A DNA stretch of 64,000 nt from UBA6016 sp041915365 (GTDB taxonomy: Bacteria > Campylobacterota > Campylobacteria > Campylobacterales > UBA6016): contig JAYSBP010000002.1 in assembly GCA_041915365.1 (NCBI GenBank), positions 1 through 64,000 of the forward strand. Reading direction: 5' to 3'. The position numbers and the translations under genes are program-made. A model generated the notes under the pieces. It had not been told where the DNA came from and searched no databases. It worked only from the letters and a program-made list of their open reading frames with translations. Below are positions 33,353 to 41,631 of the stretch, in pieces; position 1 is the first letter of the stretch, and every line of letters starts with the position of its first letter.

Positions 33353-35097
33353 CTCTCTATTTTGCTTACCCTGATTGATAGCTCTTTTAACTGAGCGTCA
33401 TCAACGTGGCTAGGCGCCGCTGTCATAAGGCATTGAGCCTTTTGCGTTTTAGGAAATGCGATTACGTCCCTGATGCTTTCAGACTTCGTAATCAGCATCA
33501 AGAGCCTGTCAAGTCCAAGCGCAAAGCCACCATGCGGAGGAGCGCCGAATTTGAGAGCGTCCAGCAAGAAACCAAATTTCTCTTTAGCTTCCTCTTCGCC
33601 GATACCAAGAAGTCTGAATACCTCTTTTTGAGTCTCTTCTTTATGTATCCTGATGCTTCCGCCACCTATTTCATAGCCATTGAGCACTATGTCGTACGCC
33701 ACAGACTCAATATTTTCGAGGTTGCTATCATCTAGTGTTCTAGGCATAGTAAACGGGTGATGAAGAGCTTTTACTTTGCCCTCATCAACTTCAAACATAG
33801 GAAAGTCGACAACCCACAAAAATTCATATTTGTTTTCGTCGATAAGACCCATTAGCTTTGCGACTTCTTGTCTTAGTCTGCCCATATATTCTAGCACGGT
33901 AGCTTTTTTGCCGGCGCCGAAGAATATAAGGTCGCCTGATTTTGAACCTAGTCTTGCTACAAGTTCGCTTTTTTCCGCGTCACTTAGGAATTTCTCAATA
34001 GGCCCTTGAAGCGTCAAGTCTTCTTTGACTTTTAGCCACGCAAGACCTTTTGCGCCAAATTTCGCAACATACTCAGTCAAGGCGTCTATCTCTTTTCTAG
34101 TTAGCTTCTCGCCACCATCTACGTTTAGCGCTTTGATTCTATTGATATGAGGCATTTTGGCGATTTCTGCAAATACTTTTAGCTCTGTTTTTTCAAACAA
34201 ATCGATAACATCCGTCAGAGGCAAGGCGTACCTCATATCTGGCTTATCTGAACCGTATTTTTCCATAGCCTCAGAGTACTTCATCCTATTAAACGGTGGT
34301 TTAATATCGATACCTGCGGCGGAGAAAGCAGCGGCAAGAGCGCCCTCTGCCGTAGCCATAACCATCTCGTCATCACAAAAGCTAAGCTCAACGTCAACTT
34401 GCGTAAACTCAGGCTGTCTATCGCTTCTGAGGTCTTCGTCCCTAAAACATCTAGCCACCTGAAAGTATCTATCAAATCCCGCCACCATAAGTAGCTGCTT
34501 GAATAGTTGCGGCGACTGCGGAAGCGCAAAAAACTCCCCAGGATGAACACGGCTAGGGACCAGATAATCTCTCGCCCCCTCCGGTGTAGACTTCGTAAGT
34601 ATCGGTGTCTCAACTTCCAAAAATCCGTTTTGGTCAAAGTAGTTTCTCATTGCAACTGTAACCTTGGAGCGTGTAACAAAGTTATTTAGCTGTTTTGAAT
34701 CTCTAAGCTCCAAAAATCTATATTTAAGTCTAAGCTCGTCGTTTACCTTGCTATCACCTATCTGAAACGGTGGCGTTGGAGATTTATTCTCTATTACAAG
34801 ATCAGTCACTACAACTTCTAACGCACCAGTTTTGAGCTTTGGATTTTCAAGTCCCACACCTCTTTTTCTAACTTTGCCTTTAGCTATGAGTACGAATTCG
34901 TCTCTTACATCGCTAGCTATCTTATGTGCAGATGCGCTATCTTTTGGGTCGCAAACCAGCTGAACAAGTCCACTCTTATCCCTAAGGTCTATAAATATCA
35001 ACTCTCCGTGGTCGCGGTAGCTATTTACCCAACCGCATACGGTTATCTCTTTTTCCAAGTCATCCAGTGTGACTTCGCCGCAATAATGGGTTCTCAA
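33349..35097 (-). CDS. aspS: Aspartyl-tRNA synthetase
   Basis: Class IIb synthetase of 582 residues. N-terminal OB anticodon-binding domain (VCGWVNSYRDHGELIFIDLRD), catalytic domain with motif 2 (FRDEDLRSDRQPEFTQ) and motif 3 (GFALGLDRLLML), and the bacterial GAD insertion (about 280-410). I start at TTG 35097, eight bases after GGAAA, because the protein family begins RTHYCG; the open frame runs 123 bases further upstream into non-family sequence. In this phylum AspRS is often non-discriminating (also charging tRNA-Asn); that is not decidable here. Confidence 0.96.
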   Translation of the reverse strand: MRTHYCGEVTLDDLEKEITVCGWVNSYRDHGELIFIDLRDKSGLVQLVCDPKDSASAHKIASDVRDEFVLIAKGKVRKRGVGLENPKLKTGALEVVVTDLVIENKSPTPPFQIGDSKVNDELRLKYRFLELRDSKQLNNFVTRSKVTVAMRNYFDQNGFLEVETPILTKSTPEGARDYLVPSRVHPGEFFALPQSPQLFKQLLMVAGFDRYFQVARCFRDEDLRSDRQPEFTQVDVELSFCDDEMVMATAEGALAAAFSAAGIDIKPPFNRMKYSEAMEKYGSDKPDMRYALPLTDVIDLFEKTELKVFAEIAKMPHINRIKALNVDGGEKLTRKEIDALTEYVAKFGAKGLAWLKVKEDLTLQGPIEKFLSDAEKSELVARLGSKSGDLIFFGAGKKATVLEYMGRLRQEVAKLMGLIDENKYEFLWVVDFPMFEVDEGKVKALHHPFTMPRTLDDSNLENIESVAYDIVLNGYEIGGGSIRIHKEETQKEVFRLLGIGEEEAKEKFGFLLDALKFGAPPHGGFALGLDRLLMLITKSESIRDVIAFPKTQKAQCLMTAAPSHVDDAQLKELSIRVSKIES

Positions 35098-35196
35098 CCT
35101 ATTTCCTTGACAAAATTTTAGGCCGAATTTTAGCAAAACCTTGCTTAGCAGGCTATTTGTGTCTATAATATAGGAAATAATACCGAAGAGGATAAT

Positions 35197-36453
35197 TTGA
35201 AAGCGAAGCGAAGCGTCCAACTTGAATCGGCGATAGTAAAAATAAAAAGCGCCGGCGGCAAACTCATAGCGCTAACGGAAGATGGAGCGGTAACAACCGT
35301 AAGCTCCGAAACGCTAGAGCAAGAGAGCACTTTTAAGGCTAGCGGAGCCGATTTTTTTAGATATACGAATGCTTTTGACATCTCTTATGATGGGCGCTAC
35401 TTGGCTTTTGCAATGAAAGGTAGCACAAAATTTCAAATATGGGACATTGCCCTAAAAAAAATGGTTTTAGAAGTTCCGCACCTACATAGCGCAGAGGTTT
35501 ACTCTCTCAAGTTCTCTACATATGAGCAAAAACTAGCAAGCGGCGGCATGGACGGCAAAAGCTTTATTTTTGACTTTGCCACAAAAAAAGTCACTCCAAC
35601 TTTTGACATTAGAAGCGACTTCATATCCGCTTTCGCTTGGAATCCAAACAAAAGACATATTGCTATAGCTGGATATGACAAAGAGATAAGGATTTACAAC
35701 ATATCAGACCCGCAAAATCATATATCCGTAATCGGTCTCGATGAGCCGATAGTGGGCGTAGAATTTTTGAGTGAAAAAGAGCTTGCGGTTTTTTATAGGG
35801 AGGGGCAAATACTTGTTTTTGACGCATTTGCTAAAAAAACTATCGCAAATCCAAAAAAACTAAACGATGGCGTCTCGGTATTTGAAAGAGCCAAAGGGTG
35901 CATATATATTTGTGGCAGAGAGAGGAATATCAAGCTTTTGGATTCTCGCACATTCGACGAACTAAGCGAAGGAATTATAAAGGCGCAAAATGTTGCAAGT
36001 GCATCATGTATGCACTCTGAAAATACAATTTTAATCGGGTGTTTAGACGGCTCCTTGTCTTTGTATGAGCTTGATTCCGACAATAAAGAACTTGAGGAAC
36101 TGCTGATGAGCGGAAATTTTGCCGAGGCATACTCGCTAGTAGAATCAAATCCGTTTTTAAAGAGTGATGACAACTTCTCCATACTAGAAGAGGCGTGGCA
36201 AATGAGCCTAACCGATATAGTCCATGACATAGAAGATGGGAAAATGGATGCCGCAAAAAAAATGGCGCAAAGCTATATGCAAATCGGAGAGAAAAGGCTC
36301 ATTCTGCAAAGCGTTTTTAAACAATTTGAAGAATTTGGGCGGCTCAAATATGCAGTAGAACACTCAAATCACGAGCTTATGAAGTCATTAATTCAAAAAA
36401 ACAACTACTTCAAACTAACTAAGTTGTACCATAAAATCAAAAATATCATTTAA
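35197..36453 (+). CDS. WD40-like beta-propeller protein
   Basis: A 418-residue protein, TTG start after GAGG, no signal peptide. Residues about 10-300 contain repeats of WD type: FDISYDGRYLAFAM, SLKFSTYEQKLASGGMDGKSFIFD, FAWNPNKRHIAIAGYDKEIRIYN, probably a single seven-blade propeller. The last 110 residues are helical (LLMSGNFAEAYSLVESNPFL). Epsilonproteobacterial nap clusters encode a similar propeller (NapL), but no nitrate reductase gene lies here, so the name is not transferred. Divergent from aspS and followed by the tRNA cluster. Confidence 0.75.
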   Translation: MKAKRSVQLESAIVKIKSAGGKLIALTEDGAVTTVSSETLEQESTFKASGADFFRYTNAFDISYDGRYLAFAMKGSTKFQIWDIALKKMVLEVPHLHSAEVYSLKFSTYEQKLASGGMDGKSFIFDFATKKVTPTFDIRSDFISAFAWNPNKRHIAIAGYDKEIRIYNISDPQNHISVIGLDEPIVGVEFLSEKELAVFYREGQILVFDAFAKKTIANPKKLNDGVSVFERAKGCIYICGRERNIKLLDSRTFDELSEGIIKAQNVASASCMHSENTILIGCLDGSLSLYELDSDNKELEELLMSGNFAEAYSLVESNPFLKSDDNFSILEEAWQMSLTDIVHDIEDGKMDAAKKMAQSYMQIGEKRLILQSVFKQFEEFGRLKYAVEHSNHELMKSLIQKNNYFKLTKLYHKIKNII

Positions 36454-36458
36454 AAGTG

Positions 36459-36487
36459 TTGACAAAAAAGAAAAAAGAGAGTAGAAT
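36459..36487 (+). promoter_or_regulatory. Sigma-70 promoter of the tRNA cluster, overlapping a terminator hairpin
   Basis: TTGACA (36459-36464) and TAGAAT (36482-36487) are 17 bases apart, 20 bases before tRNA-Pro. The same bases form half of a hairpin AAAAAGAGAG ... CTCTCTTTTT (about 36471-36502) that could end the WD40 gene transcript. Confidence 0.75.
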
Positions 36488-36506
36488 TTCGCTCTCTTTT
36501 TGAGTA

Positions 36507-36584
36507 CGGGGCGTAGCGCAGTCTGGTTAGCGCACCTGGTTTGGGACCAGGGGGCCGGAGGTTCGAATCCTCTCGCCCCGACCA
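36507..36584 (+). tRNA. tRNA-Pro (anticodon TGG)
   Basis: Acceptor CGGGGCG/CGCCCCG, anticodon loop TTTGGGA between CCTGG/CCAGG, T-loop TTCGAAT and encoded ACCA. First of five tRNAs. Confidence 0.96.
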
Positions 36585-36603
36585 TTAGATTTGAGATTAG
36601 CGC

Positions 36604-36681
36604 GGTAGGTGTAGCTCAGTCGGTTAGAGCATCAGGTTGTGGTTCTGAGGGCCGTGGGTTCGAATCCCATCACTTACCCCA
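36604..36681 (+). tRNA. tRNA-His (anticodon GTG)
   Basis: Acceptor GTAGGTG/CACTTAC with the extra G at 36604 facing C73, the histidine identity pair; anticodon loop TTGTGGT; CCA encoded. Confidence 0.95.
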
Positions 36682-36763
36682 TTAAATTTGTTTTTAAGAA
36701 ATGTTTCTGTAAGATTTCATCTCTTTTTTCAGCGCAACCTTAAAAGGCCGCCAAAGAGCCGAC

Positions 36764-36839
36764 GCGTTCGTAGCTCAATGGATAGAGCAACTGACTTCGG
36801 ATCAGTAGGTTGGGAGTTCGACCCTCTCCGAGCGCACCA
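36764..36839 (+). tRNA. tRNA-Arg (anticodon TCG)
   Basis: Acceptor GCGTTCG/CGAGCGC, anticodon loop CTTCGGA within ACTGA/TCAGT, T-loop TTCGACC, CCA encoded. Confidence 0.95.
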
Positions 36840-36848
36840 TTTTTTTAT

Positions 36849-36925
<77 letters not shown>

Positions 36926-36947
36926 CTTTTTTCTTTTGTTAACTTAC

Positions 36948-37032
36948 GCGGATGTGGTGAAATTGGCATACACGCTAGACTTAGGATCTAGTGCCGCAAG
37001 GCGTGGAGGTTCAAGTCCTCTCATCCGCACCA
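36948..37032 (+). tRNA. tRNA-Leu (anticodon TAG), integration site of the island
   Basis: Class II tRNA: acceptor GCGGATG/CATCCGC, anticodon loop CTTAGGA within CTAGA/TCTAG, long variable arm TGCCGCAAGGCG, CCA encoded. Its last 16 bases before the final A recur at 42937-42952. Confidence 0.96.
37016..37031 (+). repeat. attL: left direct repeat of the island
   Basis: TCCTCTCATCCGCACC, inside the 3' end of tRNA-Leu(UAG), is repeated exactly at 42937-42952. A tyrosine integrase stops 28 bases inside it. Confidence 0.9.
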
Positions 37033-37059
37033 TTTTTTCCCTTATTCTATCGATACTCT

Positions 37060-38163
37060 CTAAGCAAATTTACTGACTGTGCCTGTTTTTGTGCCTAACT
37101 GAGAGAAAATATCAACATCTATCTTTCTATTTTTCTGTTCAGATTTTATAAAAGCCGTATATCTAGTAAACAACATTTGCGTTGATGTATGCCCCATCAT
37201 TTCGGCGATTTCTCCAACGCTAAATTCACCACTTTCAAGCATATTTGTAGCAAATGTGTGTCTAGTCTCATACAATCTTCTATAACCAAGCCCGCATTTT
37301 TCAAGCAATGGCAACCAGTATCGCCTAATTACCGTGGAACTGCCAAACAACGGGTTACCGTCTTTATTCAAAAACACATAACCGTTTTTTAATCCCGTTT
37401 CGCAAAACTGATTTTTTAAATACGGCAACAACGGTTTAAACATAGGGATTACCCTGTGGCTCATTTCCGTTTTTAATCCATCTTCGATTCCGTTTGTTCT
37501 GCTTGCCTCGACATGGATTTCATAGTTATCAAAATCCAAGTTTTCCCATTTTATGGCAAGCATCTCGCCTGTTCTCATACCACTATAAACCCCAAGAGCT
37601 ATAAAATTTTTAAACCATCCGTAAGAGTGTTTTAAAAGTAGCCCCACCTCCTCTTTGTTAAAAGGTGAAATTATCGGTTTTTTAGGCCTAGGAACACGCA
37701 CAAAATCAATCGGATTTTTTGGTATCGCCTCATCATATAAGGCCTCTCTGAGTATTGCACCAAAAACCGCCCTAATCTCTTTTTTTGCTTTATCGCCAAC
37801 GCTTAGAGTTGCAAGCCAATTTCTAAGCTCCGAAGCTTTTAACTCATCTACTGGCACTTTGCCAAATTTCGGCAATATGTGCTTGTTGATTTTTTGTGTG
37901 TAATGCTTCATTGTAGAGCGTCTAATCTCTTTGGATTTTATATCCAAAAATATTTTTATGTACTCTCTAACCGTTTTAACTCTTTTTGGGGCTTTTTCAA
38001 GCTCTCCACTCTTTGCCATCAAAACAAGCTTTGGCAAAAGCTCTTTTTCGACCGCTTTTCTGTTTTGCGGTGTATCAGTCAAACCCGTTGATTTTCTGAC
38101 CATCTCTCCATTCTGATATAACTTTATCCAAAGGATGTTGCCTCTTTTTATTATCGATGCCAT
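37060..38163 (-). CDS. Tyrosine recombinase (phage-type integrase) of the island
   Basis: Site-specific recombinase of 367 residues. A lambda-integrase-like SAM/core-binding domain spans about residues 60-150 (STMKHYTQKINKHILPKFG) and the catalytic domain about 165-345, with Arg in YSGMRTGEM, the His-x-x-Arg equivalent in YETRHTFATNM, GHTS and the nucleophile Tyr in FTRYTAF. It ends in the polar tail typical here (SQLGTKTGTVSKFA). It reads toward the tRNA-Leu attachment site 28 bases away. All catalytic residues are present, so the island may still be mobile. Confidence 0.95.
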   Translation of the reverse strand: MASIIKRGNILWIKLYQNGEMVRKSTGLTDTPQNRKAVEKELLPKLVLMAKSGELEKAPKRVKTVREYIKIFLDIKSKEIRRSTMKHYTQKINKHILPKFGKVPVDELKASELRNWLATLSVGDKAKKEIRAVFGAILREALYDEAIPKNPIDFVRVPRPKKPIISPFNKEEVGLLLKHSYGWFKNFIALGVYSGMRTGEMLAIKWENLDFDNYEIHVEASRTNGIEDGLKTEMSHRVIPMFKPLLPYLKNQFCETGLKNGYVFLNKDGNPLFGSSTVIRRYWLPLLEKCGLGYRRLYETRHTFATNMLESGEFSVGEIAEMMGHTSTQMLFTRYTAFIKSEQKNRKIDVDIFSQLGTKTGTVSKFA

Positions 38164-38288
38164 CTTGATTTTCTCCTGTACTTACCCCTTCTTTTACCCA
38201 GTTATCAAGCTCAATCTTGGCAAAAAGGATTTTATCTCCGGTAGGCTTGAAATTGTAAGCTCCCCCAATCCCAGTGCCACATCCAACT
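38075..38288 (-). pseudogene. Excisionase-like (HTH_17) fragment
   Basis: A minus-strand frame overlapping the integrase start reads YNFKPTGDKILFAKIELDNW, then VKEGVSTGEN. The order Gly, strand, Lys/Arg, ILF, xxEL/DxW resembles the second half of MerR/HTH_17 excisionases that precede such integrases. No start codon or first helix is present after the stop at 38289-38291, so it looks like a 5'-truncated relic. Evidence is pattern only. Confidence 0.45.
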
Positions 38289-38317
38289 TAGTGTTTTAGA
38301 TATAAGCCGATAGGCTT

Positions 38318-38929
38318 TTATATATAAAAACACGGAGTTAAAAATGAAGAAAAAGAACTTCTCGGAAGCTCAAATTTTCCACTTTCAACAAGTTTTAAAG
38401 CTTTAATTTGAGTTTCAATTATTTCAATAGCCGCTTCATCTTCTATTGGAAAATAAGGGTCATTTAATCTCTCGATAAGCTTATTTATTTGAGTTTTTAA
38501 AAGCTGTTTATATCCACTAGCCCTGTGAGCTGTTCCGCTATGGTCGTTATCATTAATAGGAAACTTATTTAGTATTTCTTGTATGTTTTTTATATATTCA
38601 AGCACATTTAAAATATCAACATAAACAGGTGTGCTTTCGGCGTCTATTTCATAAATGATTATTTTTGAGATTGGAGCAAAAGGTCTTAGAAATACCGCTA
38701 AGTCACTTTTATCATCATCTGGAATATTGGGTTTTGAGAAGTTGATGGAGTTTTTTATTATTTCGTCTGATGTTAAGTTGTTATCGGCAAGATATTCTTC
38801 AACAGAGGCATAGCCTAGAGTTTTTTGCGGCAGTAGTTGATTGAAATAGGCAGACCATCTTTGTTTTTGTGATTCGCCGCCTATTTTTGAGAGGAGTTTT
38901 TTGATTATTGATTTTATAGCGTCGTGCAT
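38318..38929 (-). CDS. Unknown protein, divergent partner of the island kinase
   Basis: A 203-residue soluble protein I do not recognise. It is mostly helical and charged: an amphipathic start (IKSIIKKLLSKIG), a Trp/Tyr patch (QRWSAYFNQLLPQK), a middle strand (ISKIIIYEID) and long helices toward the end (AAIEIIETQIKALKLVE). No signal peptide or membrane helix. It is transcribed away from the kinase gene, 58 bases apart, with a 12-bp palindrome between, so the two are probably co-regulated. It could be a kinase substrate, antitoxin or sensor; this is guesswork. Strong A/T use compared with core genes. Confidence 0.7.
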   Translation of the reverse strand: MHDAIKSIIKKLLSKIGGESQKQRWSAYFNQLLPQKTLGYASVEEYLADNNLTSDEIIKNSINFSKPNIPDDDKSDLAVFLRPFAPISKIIIYEIDAESTPVYVDILNVLEYIKNIQEILNKFPINDNDHSGTAHRASGYKQLLKTQINKLIERLNDPYFPIEDEAAIEIIETQIKALKLVESGKFELPRSSFSSFLTPCFYI

Positions 38930-38945
38930 TTTTAATACTCACTAT

Positions 38946-38957
38946 CTTAATATTAAG
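38946..38957. promoter_or_regulatory. Palindrome in the divergent promoter of the island
   Basis: CTTAATATTAAG, a perfect 12-bp palindrome, lies between two divergently read genes. Short and A/T-rich, so chance is possible. Confidence 0.35.
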
Positions 38958-38987
38958 CATTCCATCATATAGTCAAGAGTAGAAAAC

Positions 38988-40163
38988 ATGATAAATGATA
39001 AAAATATAGAAATTTTCATAAACAATAAGTACAATGAGCTACTTACACCAAATCTGATAGGACATATTAGCAAGTATCTTCCATATTATAAGGAAGTAGA
39101 AAATCAGCAACTTCAATATTTATTTGCATATTTTCATTATCAATTCAATGTTTTGTTCAAATTTATGAATCAAAAACTTTACAACAGGCATTACAATGCC
39201 TCTGAAAGTCGAGAACTTCTAAAGCTTATACAAGACGAAGAGGAGATTATTGATGCTTTGCAGAACTACAAAAATCAGTATAAATTAATCAATACATATG
39301 CGGAAATAATCCAAATATGCAAAGATTTTTTGAGTACTTCCGGCGGCAGTCACATACCAGAAGATTTCGAACAAATTAAAACAATAGAAATAGGTTCAAT
39401 TTTTCAATCAAAAATATCAATAAGTTGTCGTGGTAATAATTTTAAGCTCAAACTAGTTGGTGAAGGCTCGTATGCACATGTATATAAATTTAAAGATGAA
39501 TACTACGATACTATTTTTGCCGTCAAAAAAGCTAAAGCCAGCCTAGATGCACAGGAACTAGAAAGATTTAGGCGTGAATTCGAATCTATGAAAAAATTGA
39601 ATTCACCATACATATTAAGAGTGTACAGTTTTAATGCGGATGATAATTCATATATTATGGAATATGCTGATGCAACTTTGTTTGATTACATAACCAAAAA
39701 CAATACGAAGCTTAGCATTAATAAAAGAATAGGATTTATAAAACAGATTTTTAAAGCTTTCGAATATATTAATGACTCAATAGGTTTGCATCGTGATATT
39801 AGTGCAAAGAATATTCTTATTCAGCGGTATGACGGTGATATTGATGTAATAAAAATTTCAGATTTTGGTCTAATAAAACTAAAGGAAAGCGAATTAACTA
39901 GTATCAACACAGAATTTAAAGGCTCTCTAAATGACCCAAAATTAAATATTGTTGGCGGTTTTAAAAACTACGATGGCCACCATGAAACATACGCATTGAC
40001 AAGACTGGTATATTTTGTAATGACTGGCAAGATTATAATTGATAAAAGTTTTATAAATGAAGATTTTAAGCATTTTATAGAAATTGGTATCTCAGATGAT
40101 ACCAGTCTTAGATATCAATCAGTTGAAGAAATGAAGAATAAATTTAATTTAATAAAATTCTAA
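38988..40163 (+). CDS. Ser/Thr protein kinase with unknown N-terminal domain
   Basis: A 391-residue soluble kinase. Residues about 1-140 are a helical domain of unknown family; residues about 150-390 are a Hanks-type kinase with glycine loop GEGSYAHV (158-165), Lys180 in AVKK, HRD (268-270) followed by ISAKN with Asn275, and DFG (292-294). All catalytic residues are present; HRDISAKN instead of HRDLKPEN is common in phage-defence and tyrosine-kinase-like bacterial members. No transmembrane segment or PASTA domain. It precedes the phosphoribosyltransferase-like gene by 75 bases on the same strand and may be part of the retron operon or a separate defence gene; kinases such as Stk2 mediate abortive infection. 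Confidence 0.88.
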   Translation: MINDKNIEIFINNKYNELLTPNLIGHISKYLPYYKEVENQQLQYLFAYFHYQFNVLFKFMNQKLYNRHYNASESRELLKLIQDEEEIIDALQNYKNQYKLINTYAEIIQICKDFLSTSGGSHIPEDFEQIKTIEIGSIFQSKISISCRGNNFKLKLVGEGSYAHVYKFKDEYYDTIFAVKKAKASLDAQELERFRREFESMKKLNSPYILRVYSFNADDNSYIMEYADATLFDYITKNNTKLSINKRIGFIKQIFKAFEYINDSIGLHRDISAKNILIQRYDGDIDVIKISDFGLIKLKESELTSINTEFKGSLNDPKLNIVGGFKNYDGHHETYALTRLVYFVMTGKIIIDKSFINEDFKHFIEIGISDDTSLRYQSVEEMKNKFNLIKF

Positions 40164-40238
40164 TTATTTTGCAAGTCCAACTCAATAATGCCACATTATA
40201 AAAACAATAATAAAGTCAAAAATAGGCAGGGAATAGCA

Positions 40239-41441
40239 ATGAAATTAAGCGAAACAAAAGAGGCGAAAAAATGGCTAGAGCAGTTTGAGACAATCGTTGA
40301 GCTTAATATAATGAAGTCCTACTTGGACTCATTGATTCTTGTATCAAAAACTGAATTTTCTAATTTTGTCAAGTCTTCCGTAGAAGATATTATAAATATC
40401 AGAAAGAAGAGTATGCAAAATAGTAGGCGCAAACCAAGAGTTGCATTATTTCCAATTCCAAAGAATAAAAAAATATCTGGCAAAAAAAAGAATAAGAGAA
40501 CAAGATATTCCAGTGCCGACATGATTGGATATTTAACAACAGAAATAGAAAGAGCCACAAAAGGGGTAATAGCATCTCCTACGTTAAGCTCAATGGTACA
40601 ACAAAAAGTAACAGACCTAGTATTTATAGATGACATTATAGGAAGTGGCAGGAGTGTTATTGGATGCTATACCAAATATAAAATTATCAAAAGTTTTAAG
40701 AGTTGGGTGTCGTATGGGCGTTGCAATATATGGCTCATTAGCTATGCAGCAACCAAGGTAGGTCTTAGCAAAATAAAAAATAAAATAAAACTTCTTAACG
40801 ATAGAAATATGATAATAAAAGTAGTTCATGGGGGCGAGAAAGAAAATAATAGATTGATAGAAATATTCAAAAAATATGCCAATTTTACGACGCGAAAAAA
40901 TTGTTATATTGGATATGGCAATGTAATGGCAAATATTATATTTGAACATTCATGCCCGAATAATGCACCGGCCATATTATGGAGCAATAACACAAATTGG
41001 AATGCACTATTTCCAAATAGGGGCATACCACATAAATTAAGTAAATGTTTCTCAACATACGAGCAAAAACAGCCAGAGGCAGAAATTCTATTCAAAAGTG
41101 GACAATGCAAGTTAGCATTATCACTTTTGGAGGAAATGGAACAAAATAAACTTTCCATCAAAAATATCCGCCTAATTACCATACTTGGCCTATTAAGCAA
41201 AGGGGCTCGGATAAAAAAAATAAACAAGATATTGACTTGTGAGAAAAAGGAAACGCTACAAACCATAGAGTATGCAAAATCAATTGGATTGCTTGGCGAA
41301 GACCACAAGATTACAAAATTTGGTAAGTCTCTGCTAGATGATTTCAAGCAAAATAAACATGATAAACCTACTTATTTGCTTGAATATAAAGATGAGTTTT
41401 ATTACACTACCCAGTTCGCGGGTATAAAGAGAGAAATTTAG
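40239..41441 (+). CDS. Retron effector: phosphoribosyltransferase-like protein with C-terminal winged helix
   Basis: About 400 residues from ATG 40239 (AGGGA seven bases upstream; the longer frame from 40188 has no ribosome site). The middle carries a PRPP-binding loop, VFIDDIIGSGRS, the hallmark of type I phosphoribosyltransferase folds, followed by strands (NIWLISYAAT, MIIKVVHGG) and GYGNVMANIIFEH with ILWSNNTNW, a pattern of PRTase-like proteins tied to defence. The last 110 residues look like a winged helix (RLITILGLLSKGARIKKINKIL, shown in two parts in the fold, then SIGLLGEDHKITKFGKSLL). PRTase plus winged helix next to a reverse transcriptase is the composition of type III retrons as I recall the published classification. 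Expected role: toxin held inactive by the RT and its DNA. Activity is inferred. Confidence 0.8.
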   Translation: MKLSETKEAKKWLEQFETIVELNIMKSYLDSLILVSKTEFSNFVKSSVEDIINIRKKSMQNSRRKPRVALFPIPKNKKISGKKKNKRTRYSSADMIGYLTTEIERATKGVIASPTLSSMVQQKVTDLVFIDDIIGSGRSVIGCYTKYKIIKSFKSWVSYGRCNIWLISYAATKVGLSKIKNKIKLLNDRNMIIKVVHGGEKENNRLIEIFKKYANFTTRKNCYIGYGNVMANIIFEHSCPNNAPAILWSNNTNWNALFPNRGIPHKLSKCFSTYEQKQPEAEILFKSGQCKLALSLLEEMEQNKLSIKNIRLITILGLLSKGARIKKINKILTCEKKETLQTIEYAKSIGLLGEDHKITKFGKSLLDDFKQNKHDKPTYLLEYKDEFYYTTQFAGIKREI

Positions 41442-41631
41442 CGTTAATTCAAATACCAAGGTTCAATATGAACTTTTTTTTGGACAGAAACATGGACTAC
41501 CGTGTTTCGGGTAAAAGCCTACTAAAGTCAAGAGATAGACACTCTATCTATCGCGCGGTGTCTTTACAACAGATAGAGCGTCTACCGCTCGCAAGCGAGT
41601 AAAGTAAATGTTTAATTGGACTACCCGCGAA
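41415..41631 (+). ncRNA. Putative retron msr-msd RNA
   Basis: The gap between effector and RT is highly folded. Its ends pair perfectly: TTCGCGGGTA (41415-41424) with TACCCGCGAA (41622-41631), the a1/a2 arrangement of retron RNAs. Inside are CCAA..GTTCA-ATA-TGAAC..TTGG (about 41456-41483), GAAACATGG-ACTA-CCGTGTTTC (41487-41508, nine pairs) and a long stem TAGACACTCTATCT / AGATAGAGCGTCTA (41536-41549 with 41571-41584, one mismatch, 21-base loop) that would be the msd template. TTTAGC at 41437-41442 offers a branching G as in known retrons. a1 lies in the last codons of the effector and a2 in the first codons of the RT, which is unusual. Boundaries are tentative. Confidence 0.75.

Noticed and set aside
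35098..35220. N-terminal extension of AspRS
   Set aside because: The 41 extra residues are hydrophobic and not family-like; TTG at 35097 matches the family's start.
41536..41600. CRISPR-like or terminator repeat in the retron gap
   Set aside because: One long stem plus CTCGCAAGCGAG do not recur with spacers and have no T-run; msd template is the better reading.
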